Assembly: GCF_905220365.1 (NCBI RefSeq)
Contig: NC_061131.1
Location: 5,022,001-5,086,000, forward strand
DNA: 64,000 nt
Reading direction: 5' to 3'
DNA from: Vanessa cardui
Taxonomy: Eukaryota; Arthropoda; Insecta; Lepidoptera; Nymphalidae
This document shows, piece by piece, positions 12,301 through 22,868 of the stretch (within the stretch, counting starts at the first letter, position 1; the number at the start of each line of letters is the position of its first letter). A program made the translations under genes and the position numbers. Under the pieces are notes generated by a model, which did not search any database, was not told where the DNA came from, and worked only from the letters and a program-made list of their open reading frames with translations.

Positions 12301-13467
12301 AATATCCCAATCTAAAATGACACCTATAAATTTCATATTTAATAACAATGTTTGTAGTCATATTTATTTACATAAACATTCTTTACATGTAAGCCTTTAA
12401 TTCATTAAAATTAAAATTTATAACAGCCACATATATGTTACAGACACATTTGTAAATATACATTTTGTTTTTTTTATAATAATGGCACTATCATTAAAAA
12501 AAATGTAGACATAACTTAAATTATTAATTATCTGTCCCCATTAATTTATCTGTCCAAACATGAATTGGGCTTTCATTTAGGTACACATGTTTTAACATTA
12601 TTAAACAGCAATCACACGTCGTAATAATTTAATTTAGGCGATAATTCAACAGTCACTGAGGTTAACTTTATATTAACAAATTTAACGAAATTCCAAACTA
12701 AATCGTCCCATATTAACACGCTTAACATTATTGTTCTATTTTAGGTAGACACTTATGATGGGTATCATGAAAGAGGGAAGGTATGATAATCTATAAATAT
12801 AACCACACTTAGCTTAGCCCTTATCTGTACAAGGGATCACAATGACCCCACTGAAAAAAAAATCAGAACTGTCATCTACAAATTATTATAACAGACAATG
12901 ACATGACATATTTAAAAATTAGTATAATCAAAGCAAAGTTCAGGGCATGGGTTAATAATAATATAGAAACTACTAAAGAAGACTAATCACTAATGCAGCA
13001 CATTACTAATCAAAAACGATGATAAAAGGTTAACAGATGTTCTGTTCCAGATTGCTGCAAGTCCGCTAAGCTACGGCTTCTACCATTCCTATCCTCCTTT
13101 TGATCATCATTTTGATAAAAGAAGCCGTGATGAACTCGCTCCATCAACATATCTCGAAAGACAATTTGTGAAGAAAAAACTCAATCAAGCTGATGATACA
13201 GCTGATTTAAAAGTACCAGAAGCAGATACAACATTCACAAATATTGGACAAGAAATGCCAAAAATTGATTCGGTTTTTAAGGAAGATTTAAGACAGTATC
13301 CAATTTATACAGGGCTCACATCGCCCGATCAATTAACTTCTATAGATTCACAACCAACATTAGTTGACCTCACAACTAGACCGGGAGAAGTTCAAGTGGA
13401 CTACTCGTTAGATTTGCCCTTCAATGGATTTCGTTTTCAAAGTCCCACTCCTGTCGTTTCAGCTTGA
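3136..13467 (+). CDS. Osiris-family protein (DUF1676), six exons; candidate Osi23/gore-tex orthologue
   Basis: Coding exons are 3136-3318, 4717-4910, 9051-9175, 12112-12287, 12745-12780 and 13051-13467, joined by GT-AG introns in consistent phase to give 376 residues. Seen: a hydrophobic signal peptide after Met11 (KFTLYILAVIFASCSC); a two-cysteine region at C58 and C81; the family-like stretch VPIVDGVNLVRF at 99-110; a basic run RGRRRHH at 171-177; a hydrophobic segment at about 178-222 ending GGKALLLAKMALILASIQGLKK in the typical Osiris pattern; and a hydrophilic tail with SYGFYHSYPP and many Asp/Glu. I do not see the AQxLAY motif common in the tails of other Osiris proteins. Osiris proteins are insect-specific and act in cuticle and trachea formation and endosomal trafficking. 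The family call is firm; which Osiris is uncertain. Osi23 is suggested only by CRHBP as neighbour. Met11 is an alternative start and would put the signal peptide at the very N-terminus. Confidence 0.92.
3319..4716 (+). other. Osiris intron 1
   Basis: The intron starts GTATTA and ends TTTTTTCAG. It is AT-rich unique-looking DNA. I see no exon, repeat family or RNA gene in it. Confidence 0.7.
4717..4910 (+). CDS. Osiris gene coding exon 2 (second Cys, DUF1676 core)
   Basis: The exon starts after TTTTTTCAG and ends before GTATGT, entering in phase 0 and leaving two bases over. It encodes residues 62-125. C81 pairs by position with C58 of exon 1. The VDGVNLVR stretch is the most recognisable Osiris signature in this exon. 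Confidence 0.92.
6583..6798 (+). repeat. Interspersed repeat, 'CGGCTTCGCACGGG' family, copy 2
   Basis: It shares CTTCGCACGGGTGCAATG, ACTAAATATACTACAGAAT and the AAAAAACCGCATCAA block with copy 1 at 1908-2166. Confidence 0.7.
7992..8301 (+). mobile_element. MITE copy A (~330-bp family with terminal inverted repeats)
   Basis: The ends are inverted: ACGACACAACTTAGATGTAG near the left end and its complement, CTACATCTAAGTTGTGTCGT, near the right end, followed outward by ACTATA. The interior (CATCCGAATTAAGTACGC, AATAGCGTCGAATGGCGCG, TTTCTATTGGTTGT) recurs in copies B, C and D. There is no open frame of transposase size, so it is non-autonomous. The superfamily is not identified. Confidence 0.85.
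8924..9013 (-). repeat. ~280-bp interspersed family, piece next to exon 3 acceptor
   Basis: GGCATATGTGCCTAC, GTGGTCACCACGCTCATAGA, CAATGGCGCTG and CCAATGCACCACCAACC match the 53941-54192 copy. The piece ends 37 bases before Osiris exon 3. Confidence 0.7.
9051..9175 (+). CDS. Osiris gene coding exon 3
   Basis: The exon starts after TTTTTTTTAG and ends before GTAAGT. The first base completes the Ser codon left by exon 2. It encodes a charged, probably helical segment (residues 126-167, with ERELEEDEW, then a stretch of basic residues, ending FDFEDDNIYDK), as expected for the middle of the DUF1676 domain. Confidence 0.9.
9213..9252. repeat. 40-bp near-perfect palindrome
   Basis: The arms 9213-9230 (CTAGCTACCCACCCCTCG) and 9235-9252 pair at 17 of 18 positions around a TATT loop, starting 38 bases into intron 3. 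The arm resembles the first bases of the 1908-2166 repeat family (CTAGCGACCCACCCCGG), so it could be two head-to-head repeat ends. Confidence 0.9.
9679..9709. repeat. Short inverted repeat (10-bp arms)
   Basis: GGACTTACAT and ATGTAAGTCC are perfect complements around an 11-base loop. It may form a hairpin; no function is evident. Confidence 0.6.
10258..10318 (-). repeat. ~280-bp interspersed family, short piece
   Basis: CCTTCAAACCGGAACACAAC followed by AATATTACTATTC and TTTGGCG match the 54100-54150 part of the better copy. Confidence 0.6.
11708..11746. repeat. 39-bp hairpin
   Basis: The arms AAAAGTTACCCTACGG (11708-11723) and CCTTAGGGTAACTTTT (11731-11746) pair at 15 of 16 positions around a 7-base loop. 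It is too short for a microRNA precursor. No second copy is seen in the window. Confidence 0.75.
11906..12048 (-). repeat. ~280-bp interspersed family, piece next to exon 4 acceptor
   Basis: CGCCCATAGACATTGGCACT, CATCGCCAATGCGCCGC, AAGATGTTATGTCACGTG and CTGGCTCACTCACACTTCAA match the 53941-54192 copy. It ends about 63 bases before Osiris exon 4. Confidence 0.75.
12112..12287 (+). CDS. Osiris gene coding exon 4 (hydrophobic segment)
   Basis: The exon starts after TATGTTTGCAG, completes a split Val codon, and ends in phase 0 before GTAACT. It encodes residues 168-226. Seven methionines fall between 178 and 196, including MMTMMM, at the start of the hydrophobic stretch, and the exon ends with the Osiris-like GGKALLLAKMALILASIQG motif. 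Confidence 0.93.
12288..12744 (+). other. Osiris intron 4
   Basis: A 457-base intron from GTAACT to TTTTAG, AT-rich. I see nothing else in it. Confidence 0.7.
12745..12780 (+). CDS. Osiris gene coding exon 5 (36-bp microexon)
   Basis: This 12-codon exon (VDTYDGYHERGK) lies between TTTTAG and GTATGA. It is phase 0 at both ends, so skipping it would keep the frame. Its Tyr/His-rich content resembles the region after the hydrophobic segment in other Osiris proteins. A second AG four bases downstream (GGTAG) would shift the frame if used. Because the exon is so short, its support rests on phase and composition. Confidence 0.7.
13051..13467 (+). CDS. Osiris gene terminal coding exon 6
   Basis: The exon starts after TCTGTTCCAG in phase 0 and runs 138 codons to TGA at 13465-13467. 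It encodes residues 239-376, a hydrophilic, Pro/Thr/Asp-rich tail containing SYGFYHSYPPFDHHFDKR, a Lys-rich patch (FVKKKL), then many acidic residues. The tail is longer than in many Osiris proteins and I recognise no domain in it. Confidence 0.88.
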   Translation: MAASPLSYGFYHSYPPFDHHFDKRSRDELAPSTYLERQFVKKKLNQADDTADLKVPEADTTFTNIGQEMPKIDSVFKEDLRQYPIYTGLTSPDQLTSIDSQPTLVDLTTRPGEVQVDYSLDLPFNGFRFQSPTPVVSA

Positions 13468-13584
13468 CGTATTTGCGAGACTCTTCAGGGATCTATTCGA
13501 TGTAATAACTAGAATATATTCATATTTTGCACAAGTGCTGTATCCGAACAGACATGTTTTATATAATAGCTATTGACAATTTGT

Positions 13585-13590
13585 AATAAA
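13585..13590 (+). terminator. Osiris gene polyadenylation signal
   Basis: A canonical AATAAA lies 118 bases after the stop codon, followed within about 20-50 bases by a TG/T-rich stretch (GTTGTGGATTTTTATG). It is the first perfect signal downstream of the gene. Confidence 0.6.
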
Positions 13591-13689
13591 TGTATTTGTT
13601 GTGGATTTTTATGTTGATAAAAGTTGTTTTCTTTTGACATTATTTTTATTTCTACCTAACCCTCATTTGGTTAAAATATATGTCCTATT

Positions 13690-13830
13690 AAAATTGTTAG
13701 GACTATATTAAACGTCAATCTATACTAAAAATGTAAATGCAACTGTTACCACTTCACGTTTAATTGAAAAACTGCTTAACCGATTTAGATGAAATTTGGT
13801 ACACAGATAGATTGTAGCCCAGGGAAAGCA
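13690..13830 (-). repeat. LINE 3'-end-like repeat fragment
   Basis: ACTGCTTAACCGATTTAGAT and GAAATTTGGTACACAGATAG are the wording of a common lepidopteran repeat tail also seen at 25800-26000 and 60928-61025. Orientation is provisional. Confidence 0.45.
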
Positions 13831-14635
13831 ATTCAAAGTTACCTTTTGTGTACTACAAGTGAACTTTCCGGTAGTAACTAAATCAATAAATGATATATAG
13901 TATGTGATTAAAGAATGATTATAAAATTTAAAAGACCCAATTAATTGTACCATAGCGCAATTTAATACTAATACTGTAGTATATCAAGTGAGATTCACGT
14001 CTATGAAATTTAATACAGGAAAATAAAGAATGTGGCGGTTCTATCCCGTGACGTCATATTTTATGATCACATTAACATCTAATGGACACTTTATTTTGAA
14101 AGCAATTAATGGTATTGCTCAAGCTTTTATGTGTTTTTACTTTATTAGTCGACCCCATCTAAGTTTAGATTTTTAAATGAAGTATTTATTTACAAGTTCA
14201 ATTAAATCTAATATTTAATATATTATTACTTTTTGGTATTACATTATTTTATTTTAAATTAATTCAAAGTTAATAATATGTACAATTTTTGTTTATTCAA
14301 TCAAAATTATTATTGCTGAATTTGGGGTATAATCATTTATTATTATATACAATTATCATATAAATAATCCTTTGCTAACAAATAACAATACAATAATATG
14401 GTACGTAGTTTTTAGTTGAGAGTCTCACGGTGGTGTACGGTGAAAGAACTCTATAACATCTCAATATAACTATTTCCGTCATGTTTGACCTCTAATCATC
14501 GGTTGTGTTCATCGCTAACTAATAGAACTTTATGTTAATACCATTTGTATTTGAGCCGTTATAAGCCTGATATCTCGCTCAGGATACTCAAAAGATCGAA
14601 AGACACCCTAATATTTTTACACACATTGATTGGAT

Positions 14636-14745
14636 AAGTGGTCATCACTGCCCATAGGCAATGGTACTATAAGAAACATTAATCATTCCTTTCATCGCCA
14701 AAGCGCCACCAGCCTCGAGAACTAAGATGTTACGTCCCAGAGGGG
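14636..14745 (-). repeat. ~280-bp interspersed family, partial copy
   Basis: GTGGTCATCACTGCCCATAG, CATTCCTTTCATCGCCAAAG, GCGCCACCAGCC and AACTAAGATGTTACGTCCC match the family. Confidence 0.7.
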
Positions 14746-17700
14746 CCTGCATTAAGCCCACCAAGTAGACAACTCTTAAATATGTATATATGTATATATA
14801 GCGCCATCTAATAGAGCCATTTTTGAGTTGTATCTAATCGAGTTGCTTTGAGCTGACACCACTTATCGACTTATAAAAGCGATTACATCGTTAACATCGA
14901 TTGAAGCTGTATTCCATCTATACTGTATTCAAAGATTGTCTGCGATAAATAGCAATTCATCTTTTGCTTCTCTTAAAAAATCTTTGAATATTTCATAGTT
15001 TCATGTTTGAGATTATCTCGTAAATATAAATACGTAGTTCTGTAAGGATTGTGGGCTAAATAAATTAACTATAAATAAAAATTAAAAGACAAGATTATTA
15101 GTGGATTTTTGCGTACGTGCGTGTCGTTGTGTGTGTCACATTTGATGCTTATCTTTGTGTGCGTCTCTAGCTTAACAAATGTCTATATGTTGATGTTGTT
15201 TTTAAGTGTCATCGTTTCTTCTTTCTTCGTAAGACGTTGTTTTCTACATTCATAATAAAAAAGGTTGTATGTCATAGCTTTGGTTTTTTTCACTCAAAGT
15301 CCATCTGAATGCCAAATGTAAATAATAATTAAGTTACTATTCTTTATCAATGTCATTTGTTTTTATAATTTTATATCATCATCAATCAAACAATCAAACA
15401 AAACATCATGATTATATTTTTATCTAATTTTTTATATAACTTTTTGATATACGGGAACAGAGTAGTTGGTGCATGTTAAACTACGTGAAGCAACTAGTCT
15501 CTCTAGATAACAGTCACAGGATTGGAATTATACTGGTATAAGCGCAGTCCCTCACTGACAGCAGTCGGCTGTAATATAACAATTAAGATACGATTTTGAG
15601 AATTCATATGCAGTCGAGTCAATTGCTTTAGCACAGTTTTTTTTTCGTTAATTCGTGTTATGTTATAAATTGTTTCATTACAGTTGTATGATACAATAAT
15701 TCTCGTTGCTTTTATAATTTTCGAATCTGAGCTGTTACAACACCGGTGAACGCTGTCGGTGAAGGACTGCTATAGTTGTCGTTCTTGTACAGATAGGAAT
15801 CGAAGGATATCGAAGTAAGTCAATACGACTTATTATGTAACTAATTAAGGTGATTTCTAGTTATAGACAGTGAAATTTTATTGTTCTTCCAAATTTAATT
15901 TTGTAAGGGTATTCTTTTTCAAAACCTATTTTATTTCGAATTAGTATTTCATGATAAGCCCTCGTTTAATATGCCTCTATATTATTAGACTCGCATCAAC
16001 ATTTCTATACTAAATGGGAATACTTTTAGACTACATTTAACATTTTGTTGGCGCCAATTTGTTGTTGAAGTTTTTTTATAGATTTAAAATAGATTAAATG
16101 ATGAAAAAAATTGACATTGCATTAAAAGTCTGGGACGAAAATATTTCGACTTGTTTTTAAAACTTAAAACTTTAGAAAATCAGGATATATATTATGATAC
16201 TTTTGTAATAATGCAAAATATTTTTTTAAGTTTTCATGACCTAATTTCGGTCATAGTAGAAGACCAGCCAAGTCAAAAGTACAATATGATCTCCTGAAGT
16301 TTGCCACTGAACCAGCTCCTCAATAGGAATGGAAGTGGCATATTTGTTTTGTTTTTATTATGAAGTAATTTTGTTATTATTGAATAATTTTCATACAATA
16401 TTCACGCTGCACTATTTTTATGACCTAACTTCTAAATATAAAATTTCTAATAACATCCAAGGAAGCAGAACTTACTTGAGTATTCACCACTCGTAATAAA
16501 TTCACAAGTTGCAACTTGCTATGAAACCGACTTTATTTACTGAAGTCGCGAAAACTAAAGGTTTAATTATGAACTCGAAAACAAAAACATGTTACCCAAA
16601 CTTACAACAAAAACATTTAAATTAAAAATAATCTCCTTATAATAATATCCGTAAAGAACAACAATATAAAGTATAAAACAAACAACATAATAGTTACCGA
16701 AGCATTTGATATAAACAAATTAGACTCTACAGCTGGAATAGCATTAACAGCAGATACGACTACATAGTCGTATGTCTATGAATTACTAGTCCATTGATTG
16801 TCAATTTCCATGGATATTGCTATTACGGGCCAATCTGTGTGCTTTTACGCTATCTATAAATAAAGGAGATCAGAATAGCGAGATACTGTGCCTTTGTTAG
16901 GAAGTGGGCGTGAGAAAAAAATTAAAATCAAGACTTTTTACTAACATAAAGATTACTACGTCATTGTCAAAATTAAGCAATACGGAAATTGAAATCAAAA
17001 TAATATCCATTCTTAAAACTAAGGCTAGTTTAACAATAAATTATATTCTATATTCTTTTGTTTATGCAATAAGTTGCGTATGTTTAATTTGTTAAAGTAA
17101 CGATAGTTACAACGAGTTACTCTTTTTTAATATTGTTGTTTGAAAGTTCAATGCCCTACTAGCTTGTAATATGTATGGATATTCATCTGTTCAGCCTAAA
17201 GGTCGATTGGTGGGAAATATTAATATAATTTCAGCTAATTTTGTAGTACCATATAGTAATTCTGCAAATTATTGTCGCTCTCTATATTTGTATCGATAAT
17301 CGCTAATGTGACTTCTGTTGCCAATTATCCTATGAATTATGTATAAACGTATACCTCTCTCTATTCGTAGGTCGAGCACATTCGAAATAAAATCAGAACA
17401 TATTTACTACGAGTACATAGTGATTTATTTTTCTACGAGTGTAATTACTTATATTGTCCCCGATCCTCATTAATCGGCTTGTCCTATCGATTAAGCAGCA
17501 TCTCTGTGAACAATAGCTGATCCAAAACTAATGAAATAGGGATACTCGCACCAATTACAGGATTTGCTGCTATGGAGTAGGGATTAAGTCCTGTTTTAAT
17601 CAGAGGCTTAAGGCTTCTTTGTTGAACCTAGTAAGTTTGCACAAACAGTGAATTTCTCTAACAATTCCTTTAACGTATGCGAATACAAACAAGATTAAAG

Positions 17701-18619
17701 CTAGATTTACATTTCGGTGAACTCTTCAAAATAAATTACTAATTAGATCAAGAGAGTGAAGATTAAAATGTTTGAACTTTTGGTCAATGTTTTAGAGTAC
17801 ACTCTGTAAAGACAAAGACAATTTTGCCACTTTCAAATTATATTTACATGCCTCGTTGGTCTCATGATCTAGCTTATAAGGCTGAAGATTCGACGTTTTG
17901 GGTTGAACCCCAGAGGACGAGCCTTACGAAAACAAAAGAAGAACGTTATTGGATAATCCGGCGCGAAATTATAATTTGGCTAAGTTTACATTCACAAACT
18001 CTAGAATTCCCAAAAACGCCTGTACTTTCAGGTCTTGAATGAGCGCTATGTCATAAAACTGAAGAAATAGATGTGCGTATTCTTTGTATCCGCAAAAAAC
18101 TTATGCAACATATACCTTTTTAGTTGGTTATTCACCGTCGAGAATGTCCACTGTGATCGAAATGAGACTTAATAATTACTATCACGTTTGTTAATTGGGT
18201 CGCCCTTTAAACCAAAGATTTGACTTCATAATAAGCATAGCAATTCCATCCTGTATCTGTATCCTGTTCTTAGGTCATTATTAAAATAATGCAATCTTCA
18301 CACACAACTCCGGCAATAATAGGAATGAATCTTTTATGAAAAATACACACAAGTGTATTTCCAACCTTATATATAGTATCTTTCTGTACATTAATGCATT
18401 TACTCAGACACATCGGCAGTGAACCATTACTTGGAGACATATTTTCCGCTGCAATAATTTCAAAGCTAGACCGTGTATTTTCTATTTATTATAAATACCA
18501 ATGTTCTGTTTTATCGCATACGACTGCGAGGTATAAAATAAAATAAGAAATGAAAGATTTTCATTCAATCTCCTATATTTTAAAATAAAAACATATTGAG
18601 GCAGAATAATCCAGCAGAA

Positions 18620-18640
18620 CCAACGTTTGGCAAACGTTGG
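18620..18640. repeat. 21-bp palindrome
   Basis: CCAACGTTT and AAACGTTGG flank a 3-base centre GGC. It is a perfect inverted repeat in intergenic DNA and could be a protein-binding site; there is no other evidence. Confidence 0.5.
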
Positions 18641-19099
18641 AAGCAGATTTATTACGTTTGAATGTGCTGCCGGATTTGTAAATAGTTCTAGTAAGTATAT
18701 AGTATCTGGGTTCAAATTATATAGTTATTAATTTTTTCTGTCGATAAAATAATCAGTATACACAGAATCTGGAAGTCGGAATTGTGTAGACACTTGTGTC
18801 TTAGAAGTAGTTGGTCCTGCGCCTGAGCTCTGGGCCCTCCTTTCCGGTCGTGTTGGTTTTTGATACCCTATCGGATAGTTGTAGAGAGTCATGGATTGTC
18901 AGAGAATAGAGGGTACAAATTTGTTTTCACAAACACTTGTGTATCATAATATAACATAATTAGCTGGTCTCTCTTGAGATTGGTCGTGACTGACAGGACA
19001 ACATCATTATCACACAGCATACAGTACTATGATAAGTACTCTACTTATCAAATTACTATATAATGTTGTACTTTGTTATAGCAATCTAAGTCATCCTAT

Positions 19100-19351
19100 G
19101 AGCTGAGATGGTCCAGTGGTTAGAACGCGTGCATCTTAATCGATGACTGCGAGTTCAAGCCCAGGCAAGCACCGCTATATATATGTGCTTAATTTAAATT
19201 TATAATTCATGTCGTGCTCGGCGGTGAAGGAATACACCGTGAGGAAACCTGCATGTGTCTAATTTCATCGAAATTCTGCCACATGTGCATTCCACCAACC
19301 CGCATTGGAACAGCGTGGTGAAATATGTTCCAAACCCTCTACTTAATGCTC
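19100..19351 (+). mobile_element. tRNA-derived SINE family 1, 3'-truncated copy
   Basis: The head GAGCTGAGATGGTCCAGTGG with B box GAGTTCAAGCC is followed by AGGCAAGCACCGC, TCGTGCTCGGCGGTGAAGG and CATTCCACCAACCCGCATTG. It stops after TATGTTCCAAACCCTC and runs into a CTCAG-type tandem repeat (about 19349-19370) in place of the usual 3' end. Confidence 0.85.
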
Positions 19352-21777
19352 AGCTCAGCTCAGCTCAAACAATTCAAGTAGTCACCCTCGACTTCACTTG
19401 CGTTTTAGGTACTTGGTTGTCATTCGTTTCGTTTCGTTGTTGAATATCAAAAAGTTTTATCGAAATGTGACAAAGAGTCAAAACTCAAACAAATAACATC
19501 AATATAGACAGCTAAATAAAATAAATAAACTTTATACATATAGCTATATATAGCTATAGTTTACATATTAAATCATTAATAAATTATAGAAAAAAAACAT
19601 TAGTAGTAACTTAGAGTCCGGAAGCTGGAAATATGTGCACTCTCATTGATAGGATTACCGTGCTATAGGATTATGAGAACGAGGATAATACACCTTGATT
19701 TAAAAAAAAAGCATATTATTCAATACAATTTTATACTGATAACAAAAAAGCGTCGAGATAATAAATACTCTTTGAACTTCAGCCTTTATGATATACCAAC
19801 ATATATAATTTTATTTAACTAAAAAACTTTGTATTTTAAATGTTATAAAAAGAGTGACTAATGTAAAACCAGCTGTTTTCGGTAGTATACATTCCGAACC
19901 TGTAACTTCACTTAATCTAGTTCTGTAAAATGAAGATTCTTGAGTGATTTTAAAAGCCTTCTTGAATAAATTATATTTTGATTTTGTGTACACGTATGTT
20001 GGTTTATATTCGTCGTTTGGAATTGGCTCCCATGACTTACATATAATATTATAATAGAAGTACTACAGCTTGTTGTGTACTGTACTGTACGGCTATATAT
20101 ATTGCTACATGCTTCATATTTAATTAATGCCGATACAAACATTGTGGCTTAGATGAGTATTTAAAAACATTTGGTTGTTTATGTTATTGTTTTCGTAAAA
20201 AATATATTTGTTTTATTTAATCCATGTTCCTACTGAACCCGAAAATAGATTTGGCTTGAAATGAACTTGCCTGAATAATTCATTATTCATGTTTATCTAA
20301 CGTTCAATATTCCATCTTTAGGTAATGCTATTTTTAAGAATCAAACATATCAGCGTTTCTGTATTATCATTCATTTCATTACTTCAAACATTTGTACTAT
20401 AGAGTACGAGTACTTTCCACTGAAAAACGGTCATAGCAGTTCTTGAAAAAATAAATATATATGATTTACACAAACTTTTTCTTTCAGATTATTTTTTATG
20501 GTATATATCACCGAAAGTTTTGATTTTTTGTTAGTATTATTAAGTCTAATGTTGTAAATGGCCTTCTCTGAACGTTTAGACTTTTTACACGACTGGTAAA
20601 AAAGGAGTGTAATAAATAAATTAATAGTGAATATTTTCCGAGTTCATAAGAGTTTCTTTAATCAAGGTGGATTAAAGAAAATTTGTAAACGCTCGAAGAG
20701 ATTTCAATGTATGGGATATAATTAGAATTCAAAAATAATCTCGAGTGAGACTGGCTAATTACTGTTTCATTCATTTATACAAGGAGTGTTATTTTTTAAT
20801 CAATAATTTAAATATTTTTTCTCTAGTACCTCAATTATAAGATACATTTTAAAGCCTTTTTAATAATTAAATCGTGCTCGATAATAATTAAATCCTGAAA
20901 TTATATCTAGAATCCCGTTCAAGTATCTTAGTGAAACATAATGAAAATTATAAGCAGAACTTTGTGTGAAAAGATTGCATAAATTATTCTCCCTGAAAGG
21001 ATAGTTCTCAAAGTTTCAAAAGACGTATTTATACAATCCATTTTTCTTTTACTTTGTCTGTTTATACATAGTCTGTAGGTTTTATTTAAGAATATCCTTA
21101 AAAAATATACTTAATGAATATGTTATTCAAATAAAAATTATAAACTATTATGATGACATTAAAAATTTATATACTAACTCAATCTTGCAATTAATACGTT
21201 CGTGCAATGCAACTACTGTTTTGAAGTTTTGAAGTTCTACGAAATTTAAATCGAAGCACGGTAGAAATAAAAAACTGTTATTTTGTCTTCAATGTGGTTC
21301 CTGCCCCTGCTTCCATATTGGTTCCATTAGTTCATCAGATTATGACATTAAAATAGACTACAAAAACAAATGGTGATATTTCTTTAGATTATAATTGAAT
21401 TTTATTACGTGTTATTTTATATTTAATTTTTAAATATAAAATGTAAGTTTCGAAACTTAAATTATATTAGGGATTTATTTAAAGCTTCTCTAGCGTATTT
21501 CTTCTTTCGCGATAACTTTTTATATTGTATCTTAACACTAAGAAATGATAAAACATCTGAATATCTTTTTACTTTCAAAGTTTTATTCTTTTTTTCCTTT
21601 GATAAAAGGACTAGTGAATTATTATTTGGATATAAGAAAGTGTTTGGCCAAAAAGAAACCGCGAAAGAAAAGTTAATGTTTCTGATTATCGATAAAAAAG
21701 GATTCGGACATTACGAAATATATTATTTTATAATTGATTAATATATAACGAAACTTTATTGATAAGGTTTTGTGGGA

Positions 21778-21985
21778 CCTCCGTACCACGCGATCATCAA
21801 ATAGCAATACTTAATATTGTTGTGTTACGGCTGGAAGGGTGAGTGAGGAAGTGTAACCATGCATTCATGTACCGTACATCTTAGTATCCAAATATGATAG
21901 TGCATTGGCGATATAAATGGTTGACAATACGAACACCGCATTGTTTATGGACGGTACCACATACCATCAGATGACCTATTTGTTT
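21778..21985 (+). repeat. ~280-bp interspersed family, diverged copy
   Basis: AATATTGTTGTGTTACGGC, AAGGGTGAGTGAGGAAGTGT, TAGTGCATTGGCGATATAAA and CATACCATCAGATGACC match the full copy at 33331-33605. Confidence 0.65.
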
Positions 21986-22678
21986 TGTCTTACTAATAAC
22001 TTAAAAAACAAGAAATATATTCAGAAACATGTGTTATATGTTAATATAATGCTGTTAATGTGTCTGTACTGGACATAGACCTCTCCATTATTTTTGAAGA
22101 TTTTTATCACTATGCCCCATCTAGAATTAAAACTGGAATATAAATTTAGCAAAAGTTCATCCCACGCAAGCACGCTTCCTCGATATTATCTTCACCGCTG
22201 AAATAGACTATATTCACAAATGGAAATCCCGACTGGTTTATTCGGATTCGAAGACGTGATCTATCCACTAAACTATATACAAAGTAAATATAAATAAAAA
22301 AAATACGCATTGTATAAATTGCAAAACGTGACAAATATTTGTATTATAATTATTCTCATTAACCATTTATAAAATCATAAACGACAGCTTAAATATTTAC
22401 CGAGCAAATAAAAGATAAAATTCGCTCGTGCGCCGTGATAACATTTCTATCAAAGTGGTCCTACGTCTAGCATATGCCTTTGCTAATATTAAAAAAAAAA
22501 AATATTTTTTTTTAAATTGCATTTACTTCAACCAGCACGCAATATACAGCCAGCGTCGTCCAAAGAGTCATTATTCCTTATTTCTAAGTTATTTTAATTA
22601 TGTGAAATTAAAAGTGTAGGAAATTAAAGTACGTCAAAGGAAGGCGCATCTGAGAGTGCGCAGAACATTCTGAAAACG

Positions 22679-22799
22679 TATAAATGTAACGGGGAAGGCT
22701 GCCCATTCACAATTTAGCTGAAGCCGACGTCACCGCTCCGTGACAACTTTGAAAACGGTGACAACTTTACGTGTTACAGACGATTAATTCATTTACATT
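22679..22799 (+). promoter_or_regulatory. Candidate Crhbp core promoter and 5' UTR
   Basis: TATAAAT starts at 22679 and an initiator-like TTCACA lies about 30 bases downstream (A at 22709), which would leave a 5' UTR of about 90 bases. Inside it are CGACGTCA at 22725-22732, seven of eight bases of a CRE (TGACGTCA), and a direct repeat GTGACAACTTT at about 22740 and 22759. This is sequence inspection only; the real start could be further upstream if a noncoding exon exists. Confidence 0.4.
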
Positions 22800-22868
22800 A
22801 TGAAAGCGTTCTTTTGTATCATCGTGGCAGTGTTAGCTTGCAATGGCATTGAAAGCCTCCTCTTACCG
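22800..22868 (+). CDS. Crhbp: Crhbp coding exon 1 (signal peptide)
   Basis: The exon is 23 codons from ATG to a phase-0 donor (CCG|GTAAGT). It encodes MKAFFCIIVAVLACNGIESL, a typical short signal peptide with likely cleavage near Gly/Ile-Glu-Ser. The start is chosen because it is the only ATG that gives a signal peptide joined in frame to a perfect GTAAGT donor. The second exon is 21.5 kb away. Confidence 0.85.

Larger units (their letters stand above)
13591..22678. other. Intergenic region between Osiris and Crhbp
   Basis: About 9 kb with no exon recognised on either strand. Short open frames (13720-13953, 16904-17095, 17824-18042, 18482-18715, 19811-20142, 22146-22334, 22428-22619) have no family likeness. 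It holds repeat pieces at 13690-13830, 14636-14745, 19100-19351 and 21778-21985. A possible promoter with a noncoding exon lies at about 15536-15813. The rest looks unique and AT-rich. Confidence 0.5.

Noticed and set aside
15082..15250. GTGCGTGTCGTTGTGTGTGTC-type stretch as a possible RNA gene
   Set aside because: It is a GT-rich low-complexity patch with no RNA-gene motif.
17824..18042. 72-codon open frame in the intergenic region
   Set aside because: No family likeness, no good Kozak context or splice partner, and length expected by chance.
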